A DNA stretch of 64,000 nt from Bacillota bacterium (GTDB lineage Bacteria > Bacillota > Clostridia > Acetivibrionales > DSM-1351): NCBI GenBank assembly GCA_023441625.1, contig JAEZOA010000060.1, positions 1 through 64,000 of the forward strand. Reading direction: 5' to 3'. The position numbers and the translations under genes were made by a program. The notes under the pieces are model-generated. The model did not search any database, had not been told where the DNA came from, and saw only the letters and a list, made by a program, of their open reading frames with translations. The first letter of the stretch is position 1. Each line of letters begins with the position of its first letter. This document shows, in pieces, positions 26,005-34,688 of this stretch.

Positions 26005-26298
26005 ATGATAAATTCTAATTCAAATGATTCCATTAAGTATATAGCTAGTCTTGCAAAACTCTCACTTAATGATGAAGATATTCAGTTTCTTGCCAAGGAT
26101 ATGCAGGACATCATTGGCCTGATGGATGAAATTAAGGATATAGACACTGATGACATAGATGCAACTGAGCATATTTCACTTGTTACTAATAATATGAGAG
26201 AGGATATCCCTGGTGTCTCTTTTGATACTGACAAAATAATATCCAATTCTAAGCATTCAATTGATAATTGTTTTGCTATTCCGAAGATGATTGAATAA
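26005..26298 (+). CDS. gatC: Asp/Glu-tRNA amidotransferase subunit C
   Basis: The 97-aa GatC stabilises the GatA-GatB complex. It shows 'YIASLAKLSLNDEDI' and 'MDEIKDIDTDDIDATEH', the family pattern. The ATG at 26005 follows TGGAGG at 6 bases. First gene of gatC-gatA-gatB-aspS2-glnN. Confidence 0.93.
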   Translation: MINSNSNDSIKYIASLAKLSLNDEDIQFLAKDMQDIIGLMDEIKDIDTDDIDATEHISLVTNNMREDIPGVSFDTDKIISNSKHSIDNCFAIPKMIE

Positions 26299-26305
26299 AT
26301 ATAAC

Positions 26306-26319
26306 TACGTGCTAACGTA
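26306..26319 (+). repeat. Short hairpin before the gatA ribosome site
   Basis: TACGT-GCTA-ACGTA forms a small perfect hairpin. Its surroundings (ACTACGTGC .. ACGT.GA) match those of the hairpin before gatB. Confidence 0.5.
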
Positions 26320-26336
26320 CGTGAATAGGAGGAAAA

Positions 26337-27797
26337 ATGGATATTGCTAAACTAACTATAAAAGAAGCCCGAAAACTTCTTGATACTAAGGAAATAAGTG
26401 TATTAGAGCTTACCTCTATATATTTGGATAGGATTAAGCGCTTTGATAATAAAATTGATGCATACCTTTCTGTTAGCGAGGACAGTGCTTTTGTTCAGGC
26501 TGAGGTTGCACAGCAACAAATTAACAGTGGTAAAAGTTCATTGCTTTGCGGTATTCCACTAAGCATAAAGGATAATATTTGTATTGAAGGTACTAAAACC
26601 ACCTGTGCATCAAAAATGCTAGAGGATTTTATAGCCCCTTATACTGCCACCTCAGTAAATAAGCTTCTTGCTGACAATGCAGTTATTCTTGGAAAAACTA
26701 ATCTCGATGAATTTGCAATGGGTGGTTCAACTGAGAACTCTGCTTTCAAGAATACTAAGAATCCTTATGATTTAACGAGAGTACCTGGTGGTTCCTCTGG
26801 TGGTTCTGCTGCCTCAGTAGCTGCATCCCTTGCTCTTGGTTCGTTAGGATCAGATACAGGCGGCTCTGTAAGGCAGCCTGCAGCATTTTGTGGTGTAGTT
26901 GGCATGAAGCCCACATATGGGCTTGTATCAAGATATGGTTTAGTTGCCTTTGCTTCCTCCTTTGATCAAATCGGTCCAATTGGAAAAACTGTCGAGGATT
27001 GCGCAATTATATTAGATAGCATAAGTGGACACGACATAAAGGATGGAACTTCATTAAATTATAATGGCGATTCATCCTATAGCTCAGCTGTTTATGGTGA
27101 TATAAAAAACTTTAAAATAGGCCTGCCAAAAGAATATCTGACAAATGGTCTAAACAGTGAGGTAAAGGCTGCCTTTTATAAGTCATTAGACTCTTTAGAG
27201 AAGCTGGGTGCCAAGATTGAAGAGTTTTCAATGCCTAGTTTAAAGCATGCTGTTCAAGCTTACTATTTAATGTCCTCAGCTGAAGCCAGTTCAAATTTAT
27301 CAAGGTTTGACGGTGTAAAATATGGATATAGATCTGACAATTGCAAATCTTATCAAGAATTAATAGGCAAGTCCAGAGCAGAAGGTTTCGGAAGAGAAGT
27401 TAAGAGAAGAATTTTGCTAGGAACCTATGCTCTAGCTTCTGGTTATTATGATGCTTATTACAAAAAAGCACTTAAGCTTAGAACACTAATAAGTCAAGGT
27501 TTCAAGCAGGCTTTCAATAAATATGATATTGTGCTACATCCTACAACTCCTGAAACTGCCTTTAAGCTTGGTCAGAATACTGATGACCCATTAACAATGT
27601 ATTTAGCAGATATCTACACTGTTGCTGTAAATATAGCAGGGCTTCCATCCATTTCAATTCCATGTGGGTATGATTCAAATGGACTTCCAATTGGACTCTC
27701 ATTTACCGGTAAGCCACTTGGGGAAAAGGAAATTTTTAGAGCTGCAAGTGCTTTTGAGGCTGATTTTGCAAATGAATTCAGAATTCCGTCTATATAA
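26337..27797 (+). CDS. gatA: Asp/Glu-tRNA amidotransferase subunit A
   Basis: The 486-aa amidase-signature subunit releases ammonia from glutamine or asparagine for tRNA transamidation. The Lys-Ser-Ser triad region is visible as 'GIPLSIKDNI', GGSSGGSAASVAA and 'GSDTGGSVRQPAAFCG'. An AGGAGG site precedes the ATG. It appears intact. Confidence 0.96.
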   Translation: MDIAKLTIKEARKLLDTKEISVLELTSIYLDRIKRFDNKIDAYLSVSEDSAFVQAEVAQQQINSGKSSLLCGIPLSIKDNICIEGTKTTCASKMLEDFIAPYTATSVNKLLADNAVILGKTNLDEFAMGGSTENSAFKNTKNPYDLTRVPGGSSGGSAASVAASLALGSLGSDTGGSVRQPAAFCGVVGMKPTYGLVSRYGLVAFASSFDQIGPIGKTVEDCAIILDSISGHDIKDGTSLNYNGDSSYSSAVYGDIKNFKIGLPKEYLTNGLNSEVKAAFYKSLDSLEKLGAKIEEFSMPSLKHAVQAYYLMSSAEASSNLSRFDGVKYGYRSDNCKSYQELIGKSRAEGFGREVKRRILLGTYALASGYYDAYYKKALKLRTLISQGFKQAFNKYDIVLHPTTPETAFKLGQNTDDPLTMYLADIYTVAVNIAGLPSISIPCGYDSNGLPIGLSFTGKPLGEKEIFRAASAFEADFANEFRIPSI

Positions 27798-27847
27798 AAA
27801 GTCAAGCAGTAAAAAGCCACAAAGTGTCTTTATATAAGTATTTTACT

Positions 27848-27862
27848 ACGTGCAAAGCACGT
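27848..27862 (+). repeat. Short hairpin before the gatB ribosome site
   Basis: ACGTGC-AAA-GCACGT is a perfect 6-bp stem directly ahead of the GGAGG of gatB. Confidence 0.55.
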
Positions 27863-27876
27863 TGATGGAGGTTTGT

Positions 27877-29321
27877 ATGAAATATATTCCAACCATAGGA
27901 TTAGAAATACATTGTGAGTTATCTACAAAATCAAAAATATTCTGCGACTGCCCAGTGAGTTTTGGTGGAGAGCCAAATACAAGATGCTGCCCGGTTTGTA
28001 CTGAATGCCTGGTACACTGCCAGTTCTCAATAGAAAAGCAGTAGAATACACTATCAAAGCTGGCTTAGCATTAAATTGTGAAACAAATCAGTTTTCAAAG
28101 CTAGATCGCAAAAATTATTTTTATCCCGATTTGCCAAAAGCCTATCAAATTTCTCAATTTGACCTGCCTTTTTGCAAAGACGGTGGACTTTCAATAAATA
28201 CACCCGAGGGTGAAAAGTTCATAAGAATTGAGAGAATACATTTAGAGGAAGATGCTGGAAAACTGCTGCATGACGGCTTTGATAAGTATAGTCTTACTGA
28301 CTACAATAGGTGTGGAGTTCCATTAATAGAGATTGTAACAAAACCTGATTTATCTTCCTCAGATGAAGCAAAGGAATTTGTTGAAAAGGTACGTTTAATG
28401 TTACTTTACTCTGGAGTATCGGATTGTCGTATGGAGGAAGGCTCACTTCGAGCGGATGTCAATGTTTCTATAAGACCTTATGGTACTGATGAGCTAGGTA
28501 CTAGAACTGAAATGAAAAACATAAATTCTATAAAAGCTATAGCTAGGGCTATAGATAGTGAAATCCAGAGACAATCAGAGCTTCTTGATGAGGGACGAAA
28601 AATTACTCAAGAAACCAGACGTTGGGATGATAACAAGGGAGAGAGTAAAACCCTCCGAAGTAAAGAGGATGCTCACGATTATAGATATTTTCCAGAGCCA
28701 GATGTACTTCCTGTTACCTTTACTAAAGAGGATATTGAAGCACTGCGAAATTCATTACCTGAGCTTCCTAATAAGAGATTTGAAAAGTATACTAATATCT
28801 TTGGGCTTAATGAAACAGATGCAAACCTGCTTCTTACCTCAGTTAGTCTTTCAGACTTTTTTGAGAGTACAGCCAGAGAATGTGGAAACCCAAAGTCTGC
28901 CTCAAATTATATTATTGTAGAGGTTTTGAGAAGATTAAATGACAGTGGTCTATCTCCTGAAAATATCCCTTTTGGTGGAGACATTTTGGGTCGACTTATT
29001 AAAATGATTGAAAACGAAGAAGTCACAGCTACTAATGCAAAAAAAGTATTAGCTGAAATGTTTGATAGCGGAAAAGAACCTGAAGCTATTATTGCAGAAA
29101 AAGGCTATAAAGTAATAAGCGATACCCTTGAAGTTGAAAATACTATCAAGCATATATTATCAAACAATGAGAAGGCAGTAGCGGAATTTATTGAAGGTAA
29201 AGAAAAAACCTTTGGTTTTTTAATGGGCCAGTGCTCAAAGGCTTTAGCTGGACGAGGGAACCCAAAAGTGCTTCAAGAAATTCTTAGAAATGAGCTAAAT
29301 AAGCTTAAAGGAGGTATATAG
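27877..29321 (+). pseudogene. gatB: Asp/Glu-tRNA amidotransferase subunit B, frameshifted
   Basis: The start at 27877 (MKYIPTIGLEIHCELST, GGAGG at 5 bases) is normal for GatB. The frame breaks near 28001-28005: the first frame runs CPVCTECLVHC and stops at 28044, while the expected continuation MPGTLPVLNRKAVEYT resumes in another frame from 28005 and runs to 29321 with YFYPDLPKAYQISQFD, the GatB kinase-like core and the YqeY-type tail. Restoring one G (ACTGAATG to ACTGGAATG) would join the frames. It is either a real mutation or a sequencing error. A second gatCAB elsewhere would make loss tolerable. Confidence 0.88.
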
Positions 29322-29324
29322 CCT

Positions 29325-30638
29325 ATGATATCCATTCAAAGCTTAGCAATGAAATTTTTTAGTCCCGACAATTTACAAGACACCTCGGAACTGACTATTA
29401 GCGGTTCTATTTATAAAATCCGAAACATGAGTACCTTTGCCTTTATTATTCTTAGAACTGGAAGGCATTTAGTCCAATGTGTATTTGATTCCCAAAACTG
29501 CAATTTTGAATTAAATGAGCTCCAAGAAAATGATAGTGTTGAGGTTAAAGGAACTATTAAGCTAGATGAAAGAGCTACTAATGGCTTTGAATTATGTTTA
29601 AGCAGCATCAGAGTCCTTTCCTCACCCTTCGCCCAAATGCCAATAAGTATTAATAAGAAAGGTATGAAAATATCTCTAGAGACCAATCTTGAAAATCGTC
29701 CCTTTGTTTTGAGAAACCATAAGCAAAGAGCTGTTTTCAAGCTCCAGGAGGGAATTGTTTCGGGTTTTCGAAATCATATGCTTTCAAATGGCTTTACAGA
29801 AATACATTCTCCCAAAATAGTTAAATCCGGTGCTGAAGGTGGTGCCAATATATTCAAGCTAGATTATTTCGGGCAGAAGGCCTATCTGGCTCAAAGCCCA
29901 CAGTTTTACAAGCAGACTATGGTTGGTGTATTTGACAGAGTATTTGAGATTGCTCCTGTATATAGAGCAGAAAAACATAACACCTCAAGACATTTGAATG
30001 AATATATTGGCTTGGACTTCGAAATGGCATACATTAAAGATATGTATGATGTTATGGCAATGGAAACCAGCATGCTGCAAGCAGTTATGGCTGAGTTAAA
30101 AACAAATTATTTAGCCGAGCTTAATTTATTAAATGTAGATTTACCTGAAATTAATTTTATTCCTGCTCTTACTTTTATAGAAGCTAAGGAATTACTAAAA
30201 AGCTTAGGTCATAAAATAAAAAATTATTATGATTTTGAACCTGATGAAGAACAAGCAATAAGTGATTATATTAAAAAGGAATACAATAGTGAATTTGTAT
30301 TTATTACTCACTTCCCTTCTTCAAAACGTCCTTTTTATGCAATGGACGACAAGGATAATCCAGACTATGCACTTAGTTTTGACTTGTTTTTTAGAGGATT
30401 GGAAATCACCACTGGTGGTCAGAGGATTCATAATTATACCGAACAAGTACAGAAAATGAAGGATAAGGGCTTAGACCCAGATGAATTTGAATCATATCTT
30501 ATGATTCACAAATATGGAATCCCACCACATGGTGGTCTAGGAATAGGACTTGAGAGACTATTGATGAGACTTCTGCGACAACAAAACGTAAGAGAAGCGT
30601 CTTTGTTTCCAAGAGATATGTCAAGAATTAATCCATAG
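29325..30638 (+). CDS. aspS2: Aspartyl-tRNA synthetase, archaeal/non-discriminating type
   Basis: The 437-aa class IIb synthetase has an N-terminal OB fold and catalytic motifs: 'SPKIVKSGAEGGANIF', 'LAQSPQFYKQTM', 'FEIAPVYRAEKHNTSRHLNEY' (motif 2, in part) and GGLGIGLERLLMRLL (motif 3). It lacks the GAD insertion of the ~590-aa bacterial AspRS. The Trp and Lys associated with tRNA-Asp discrimination in archaeal enzymes seem replaced (GSIYK, DERATNG). With gatCAB next to it, it probably makes Asp-tRNA-Asn for amidation. AsnRS is less likely. Confidence 0.85.
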   Translation: MISIQSLAMKFFSPDNLQDTSELTISGSIYKIRNMSTFAFIILRTGRHLVQCVFDSQNCNFELNELQENDSVEVKGTIKLDERATNGFELCLSSIRVLSSPFAQMPISINKKGMKISLETNLENRPFVLRNHKQRAVFKLQEGIVSGFRNHMLSNGFTEIHSPKIVKSGAEGGANIFKLDYFGQKAYLAQSPQFYKQTMVGVFDRVFEIAPVYRAEKHNTSRHLNEYIGLDFEMAYIKDMYDVMAMETSMLQAVMAELKTNYLAELNLLNVDLPEINFIPALTFIEAKELLKSLGHKIKNYYDFEPDEEQAISDYIKKEYNSEFVFITHFPSSKRPFYAMDDKDNPDYALSFDLFFRGLEITTGGQRIHNYTEQVQKMKDKGLDPDEFESYLMIHKYGIPPHGGLGIGLERLLMRLLRQQNVREASLFPRDMSRINP

Positions 30639-30704
30639 CCAAATTGACCTATAGATCACCTTTAGATTCTATATGGATTTGAAGCACAATTAAATATTTT
30701 TTTC

Positions 30705-30756
30705 TGAAACAAAGGCGTTTCACTCCAATTATTTTAAGGGGTGGAATGTCTTTTTT
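30705..30756 (+). promoter_or_regulatory. Attenuator in the glnN leader (ANTAR-type candidate)
   Basis: TGAAAC-AAAGGC-GTTTCA (perfect 6-bp stem, six-base loop, A1 and G4) overlaps the terminator arm TTTCACTCC, which pairs along its whole length with GGGGTGGAA (some G-T pairs), followed by TTTTTT. No clear promoter lies between aspS2 and this site, so it may act on read-through from gatCAB. Confidence 0.72.
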
Positions 30757-30863
30757 AATATTAATGCAATTGTATTGCCACTATTAAGGTTTAGATGTTT
30801 ACAAGTTACATTTGTTTAGTCAACCTCAGAGACTGAGGGAAAAATTATTAAGGAGGGGTTAGT

Positions 30864-32957
30864 ATGGAAAATCGAGTTAGTGAAATTTATGGAAGCAACG
30901 TGTTCAATGATGCAACAATGCGTGAAAGACTTCCAAAAGCAACATATAAGTTGCTTAAAAAGACAATTGATGAGGGTTTAACACTAGATGTTTCTGTTGC
31001 AGAGGTTGTTGCTAGTGTTATGAAGGATTGGGCTATTGAAAAGGGAGCAACACATTTTACTCATTGGTTTCAACCAATGACTGGTATCACTGCTGAAAAG
31101 CATGATTCGTTTATTTCACCTACATCTGATGGTCGAGTGGTTATGGAGTTTTCGGGAAAAGATCTGGTTAAAGGCGAACCCGATGCATCTTCTTTCCCAT
31201 CAGGTGGACTTAGATCTACTTTTGAAGCAAGAGGCTATACCGCTTGGGATTGTACTTCCCCAGCTTTTGTAAAGGACGGAACTCTTTATATTCCAACTGC
31301 TTTCTGCTCATATACAGGTGAAATGCTTGATAAGAAAACTCCATTACTACGTTCAATGGAGGCTCTAAACAAGCAGGCTTTGAGAGTTCTGAAGCTTTTT
31401 GGAAGCTCAGCAACAAGAGTAACCACTACTGTTGGACCTGAGCAGGAATACTTCCTAGTTGACAGAGAGCTTTGGAATAAGCGTAAGGACTTGATTTTTA
31501 CCGGAAGAACACTATTTGGAACTAAGCCACCAAAAGGACAGGAATTAGAAGATCATTATTTTGGAAATATTAAAGCAAGAGTTGCTTGCTTCATGAAGGA
31601 CCTTGACACTGAGCTTTGGAAACTAGGCATTGCAGCAAAAACTAAGCACAATGAAGTTGCTCCTGCTCAGCATGAACTTGCACCGATATTCTCCACTTCA
31701 AACATCGCAACAGATCATAATCAGTTAACAATGGATATAATGCAAAAGGTTGCTGTCAGGCATAACCTTACCTGCTTATTGCACGAAAAACCCTTTGCAG
31801 GTGTTAATGGTTCTGGTAAACACAATAACTGGGCAATGTCTACAAATGAAGGACAGAATTTGTTAGAGCCAAGCTCTACTCCACATGAAAATATACAGTT
31901 CCTAGTTTTCCTTTGCGCTGTAATTAAGGCTGTTGATGATTATCAGGATTTATTGCGTCTATCCGTTGCTTCGGCAGGTAATGATCACAGATTGGGTGCT
32001 AATGAAGCTCCTCCTGCTATAGTTTCTATCTTCCTTGGAGACCAGTTAACTGATATTCTTCTACAATTAGAGAATGGCAAGGCTAAAGGAAAGAATTACA
32101 ATACAATACTGGAAACTGGTGTTGCAAGTCTTCCTAAGCTTCCCAAGGATGCTACTGACCGTAACAGGACATCACCTTTTGCCTTTACTGGTAACAAATT
32201 CGAATTCAGAATGTTGGGTTCCTCAGCTTCAATTGCTGGTTCTAACTTTGTTTTAAATACAATAGTTGCTGAGGTTCTACAAAAATTTGCTGATAGATTG
32301 GAAGCTGCAGATGATTTTACAAATGAAATCGGAGTATTAATCTCTGAAACTGTAAGAGATCATAAGCGCATTATATTCAACGGAAATAATTATTCTGATG
32401 AGTGGGTTGTTGAGGCCGAAAGCAGAGGGCTATCAAACTTAAAAACAACAGTTGAATGTATTCCAACCTTTATCACTGATAAGAATGTAGCAGTATTTGT
32501 TAAGCATGGAGTACTTGGAAAATCAGAAATTGAGTCTAGATATGAAATACTTCTTGAAAACTACATTAAGACCTTAAATATTGAGGCATTAACTATGCTT
32601 TCAATGGCTAAAACAGAGATTTTGCCAGCTGCAATTAAATATAGTAAGGAGTTGTCAGATACTATTAATTCAGTGAAAGCTACTGGTATGTCAGTTGAAG
32701 TTTCTGCTCAATCCTCAGTATTAAAAGAGTTATCTCCTGTGCTAAGTTCTTTCGCTTCAAATATTAGTTCATTAAAGAAAGCAGTAGATAAAGCAGCTTC
32801 TGATTCCTCTAATCTGCTTAAGCAAGCAGAAGCTTATTCGAAGATTGTCACTTATGCTATGAATGCTTTGAGAACTGATGCAGATAAATTAGAAACAATT
32901 ATTCCAAAGGAACTGTATCCTTTCCCAACATATGCTGAGCTGCTATTTAATATCTAA
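30864..32957 (+). CDS. glnN: Glutamine synthetase type III
   Basis: The 697-aa length is typical of GSIII, which is much longer than GSI. Family features are 'HWFQPMTGITAEKHDSF' near residue 65, 'GPEQEYFLVDR', 'KTKHNEVAPAQHELAP' and the long C-terminal helical extension. It assimilates ammonia as a dodecamer. AGGAGGGG precedes the ATG. It is the second glutamine synthetase in this island and is followed by a strong terminator. Confidence 0.96.
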   Translation: MENRVSEIYGSNVFNDATMRERLPKATYKLLKKTIDEGLTLDVSVAEVVASVMKDWAIEKGATHFTHWFQPMTGITAEKHDSFISPTSDGRVVMEFSGKDLVKGEPDASSFPSGGLRSTFEARGYTAWDCTSPAFVKDGTLYIPTAFCSYTGEMLDKKTPLLRSMEALNKQALRVLKLFGSSATRVTTTVGPEQEYFLVDRELWNKRKDLIFTGRTLFGTKPPKGQELEDHYFGNIKARVACFMKDLDTELWKLGIAAKTKHNEVAPAQHELAPIFSTSNIATDHNQLTMDIMQKVAVRHNLTCLLHEKPFAGVNGSGKHNNWAMSTNEGQNLLEPSSTPHENIQFLVFLCAVIKAVDDYQDLLRLSVASAGNDHRLGANEAPPAIVSIFLGDQLTDILLQLENGKAKGKNYNTILETGVASLPKLPKDATDRNRTSPFAFTGNKFEFRMLGSSASIAGSNFVLNTIVAEVLQKFADRLEAADDFTNEIGVLISETVRDHKRIIFNGNNYSDEWVVEAESRGLSNLKTTVECIPTFITDKNVAVFVKHGVLGKSEIESRYEILLENYIKTLNIEALTMLSMAKTEILPAAIKYSKELSDTINSVKATGMSVEVSAQSSVLKELSPVLSSFASNISSLKKAVDKAASDSSNLLKQAEAYSKIVTYAMNALRTDADKLETIIPKELYPFPTYAELLFNI

Positions 32958-32967
32958 TTAGTTTTCC

Positions 32968-33009
32968 AAAAGGGACAATGGTGATAATTAGAGATCATTG
33001 TCCCTTTTT
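32968..33009 (+). terminator. Terminator of glnN
   Basis: AAAAGGGACAATG pairs perfectly with CATTGTCCCTTTT and a T run follows. Confidence 0.88.
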
Positions 33010-33012
33010 ACT

Positions 33013-33044
33013 AACATAAGCAATGTTGGCTTTCCAACTCGCGA
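33013..33044. repeat. Palindromic intergenic element, copy 4
   Basis: AACATAAGCAATGTTGG..TTCCAACTCGCG is a diverged copy of the family, placed between the glnN terminator and the chemotaxis-receptor gene. Confidence 0.7.
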
Positions 33045-33082
33045 CTTTCATATTTAATTATATAAGAAAATGAGGAAATTTT

Positions 33083-34612
33083 ATGAAAAACACTTACTAC
33101 ATAATGTCCACCTGCCTTCTTCTTATTACCTCGACATTTTTTATTGCAATTCCAGGCAGCAATATCCCTCTAAGAATTGCATTACATCTTATATTTTTCA
33201 CAGCATATTTCATATTTACATGGCAGAGTATCACGAAAAGATATAAAAAATATACAAATAGAATTAACAAGCTAAAAAACGACTTAAAAAGATTTAATTT
33301 TGAAGTACAGGTTACCTCAAGTCAGATCTCTTCTGTATCTGAAAGTATAGCTGTTACTTTAGACGAAAACAATGTTTTTGCTAAGTATGTTTATGATGAA
33401 GTAAAGGAAATGTCCAATAATAATGAAAGAGTAAATAATAGTATTTCGAATACTCTTTCTGAGGTTAAAAATATAATTTATCTTCTAAACAATGCTGAAG
33501 ATATAACTATGAATATGCTTCAAAAAGGAGTAATCTCTAAGGATACAGTTAAATTAAGTCTAACAGAAATTTTACAGATAGTTGAAACAATTGGTGGCAT
33601 TCATGAATCTTCAAATATGATGCTATTAAATATGGAAAGTCTTAAAAAAACCTCAGGTGAAGTTGTCCATATACTAGAAACTGTAAAAAATGTTTCAAAA
33701 CAAACTCAGCTTTTAGCACTAAATGCTACTATTGAGTCTGCACGAGCAGGTGAACACGGTAAGGGCTTTGCTGTTGTAGCCTCAGAAATTCATAAGCTCG
33801 CAGATGATACTGGAAAATCAGTAGAAAATATTAATTTATTAATAAAAGCTATCCAAACTGAAGTTGAAAGCGTTTACAAAATTGTTCGAGAGAATGCTTC
33901 CCGGGTAGATGAAGGAATGTCTGCAACTAAAAATATTGAAGTCAATCTTGAAAGGATAGATTCATCCTTTAATGATGTTTTTTCTATGATGGATGAAATA
34001 AGCTCAATATCTAAGAAAGAGGTACTTATTGCTCAGAATGTTGGCAATCAAATAGAAAATGTGGAGGATATTGTATCAAAAACATCATTATCAGTTGAAG
34101 AAGTATGTACCTGTGTCCATCAGCAAAAACATAACATGGAGGAATTTTCATCTATGGGTTCTAGTTTAAATCTTGCAGCTTCTAATCTGGCAGAGTTATT
34201 TTCAAGTGAAGCTGATTCCCTTGAGTCAATTAGTAATGATGCTTTAGATAAGGCTCAAAATTCTTTATCTATAATTTATGAGGAAATTTGCTCTAGAAGC
34301 GAAATTATCAACACAAGGGATAGTTCTGTACACGAAGCTATTCTAAGAGAATTTATGGAGAAGTATAGCTTTGTTGAAGCAGCTTGGACCAATGACCGTA
34401 AAGGAAGATTTATCTGTTCAATCCCTAAGGCTGGAATAGCTAATGCAAATGTACGTGAATGGTTCAAGCAAAGTATCAAGGGTGAAAACTTCATCTCTTC
34501 AATATATATTTCAGCTATAACAAGAAATCCTTGTATCACGGTATCTTCACCACTTAGAAATACTAGTGACGAAATTGTTGGAGTAGTAGGAATTGATATA
34601 ATAATTAAATAG
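33083..34612 (+). CDS. Methyl-accepting chemotaxis protein with C-terminal Cache-like domain
   Basis: The 509-aa protein begins with two close membrane helices (about 5-25 and 30-48) with almost no periplasmic loop, then a coiled-coil signalling domain with the tip motif 'QTQLLALNATIESARAGEHGKGFAVVA' (about residues 210-236, in part). The last about 130 residues look like a Cache/PDC sensor ('AAWTNDRKGRFICSIP', 'REWFKQSIKGENFISS', 'SPLRNTSDEIVGVVGIDI'). That domain normally lies outside the cell before the membrane helix; here it would be cytoplasmic. No HAMP domain is evident. Confidence 0.85.
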   Translation: MKNTYYIMSTCLLLITSTFFIAIPGSNIPLRIALHLIFFTAYFIFTWQSITKRYKKYTNRINKLKNDLKRFNFEVQVTSSQISSVSESIAVTLDENNVFAKYVYDEVKEMSNNNERVNNSISNTLSEVKNIIYLLNNAEDITMNMLQKGVISKDTVKLSLTEILQIVETIGGIHESSNMMLLNMESLKKTSGEVVHILETVKNVSKQTQLLALNATIESARAGEHGKGFAVVASEIHKLADDTGKSVENINLLIKAIQTEVESVYKIVRENASRVDEGMSATKNIEVNLERIDSSFNDVFSMMDEISSISKKEVLIAQNVGNQIENVEDIVSKTSLSVEEVCTCVHQQKHNMEEFSSMGSSLNLAASNLAELFSSEADSLESISNDALDKAQNSLSIIYEEICSRSEIINTRDSSVHEAILREFMEKYSFVEAAWTNDRKGRFICSIPKAGIANANVREWFKQSIKGENFISSIYISAITRNPCITVSSPLRNTSDEIVGVVGIDIIIK

Positions 34613-34688
34613 TTTAACCCAGCCTCCATCAGTCCGCGGGGATAACGGTTTTCTCACAGCCATTTTCACTAATCAAAAAAAGCATGGG

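Noticed and set aside
27848..28044. A separate 55-residue gene overlapping gatB
   Set aside because: Its sequence is the normal N-terminus of GatB, ending in frame-shifted residues; it is not an independent protein.
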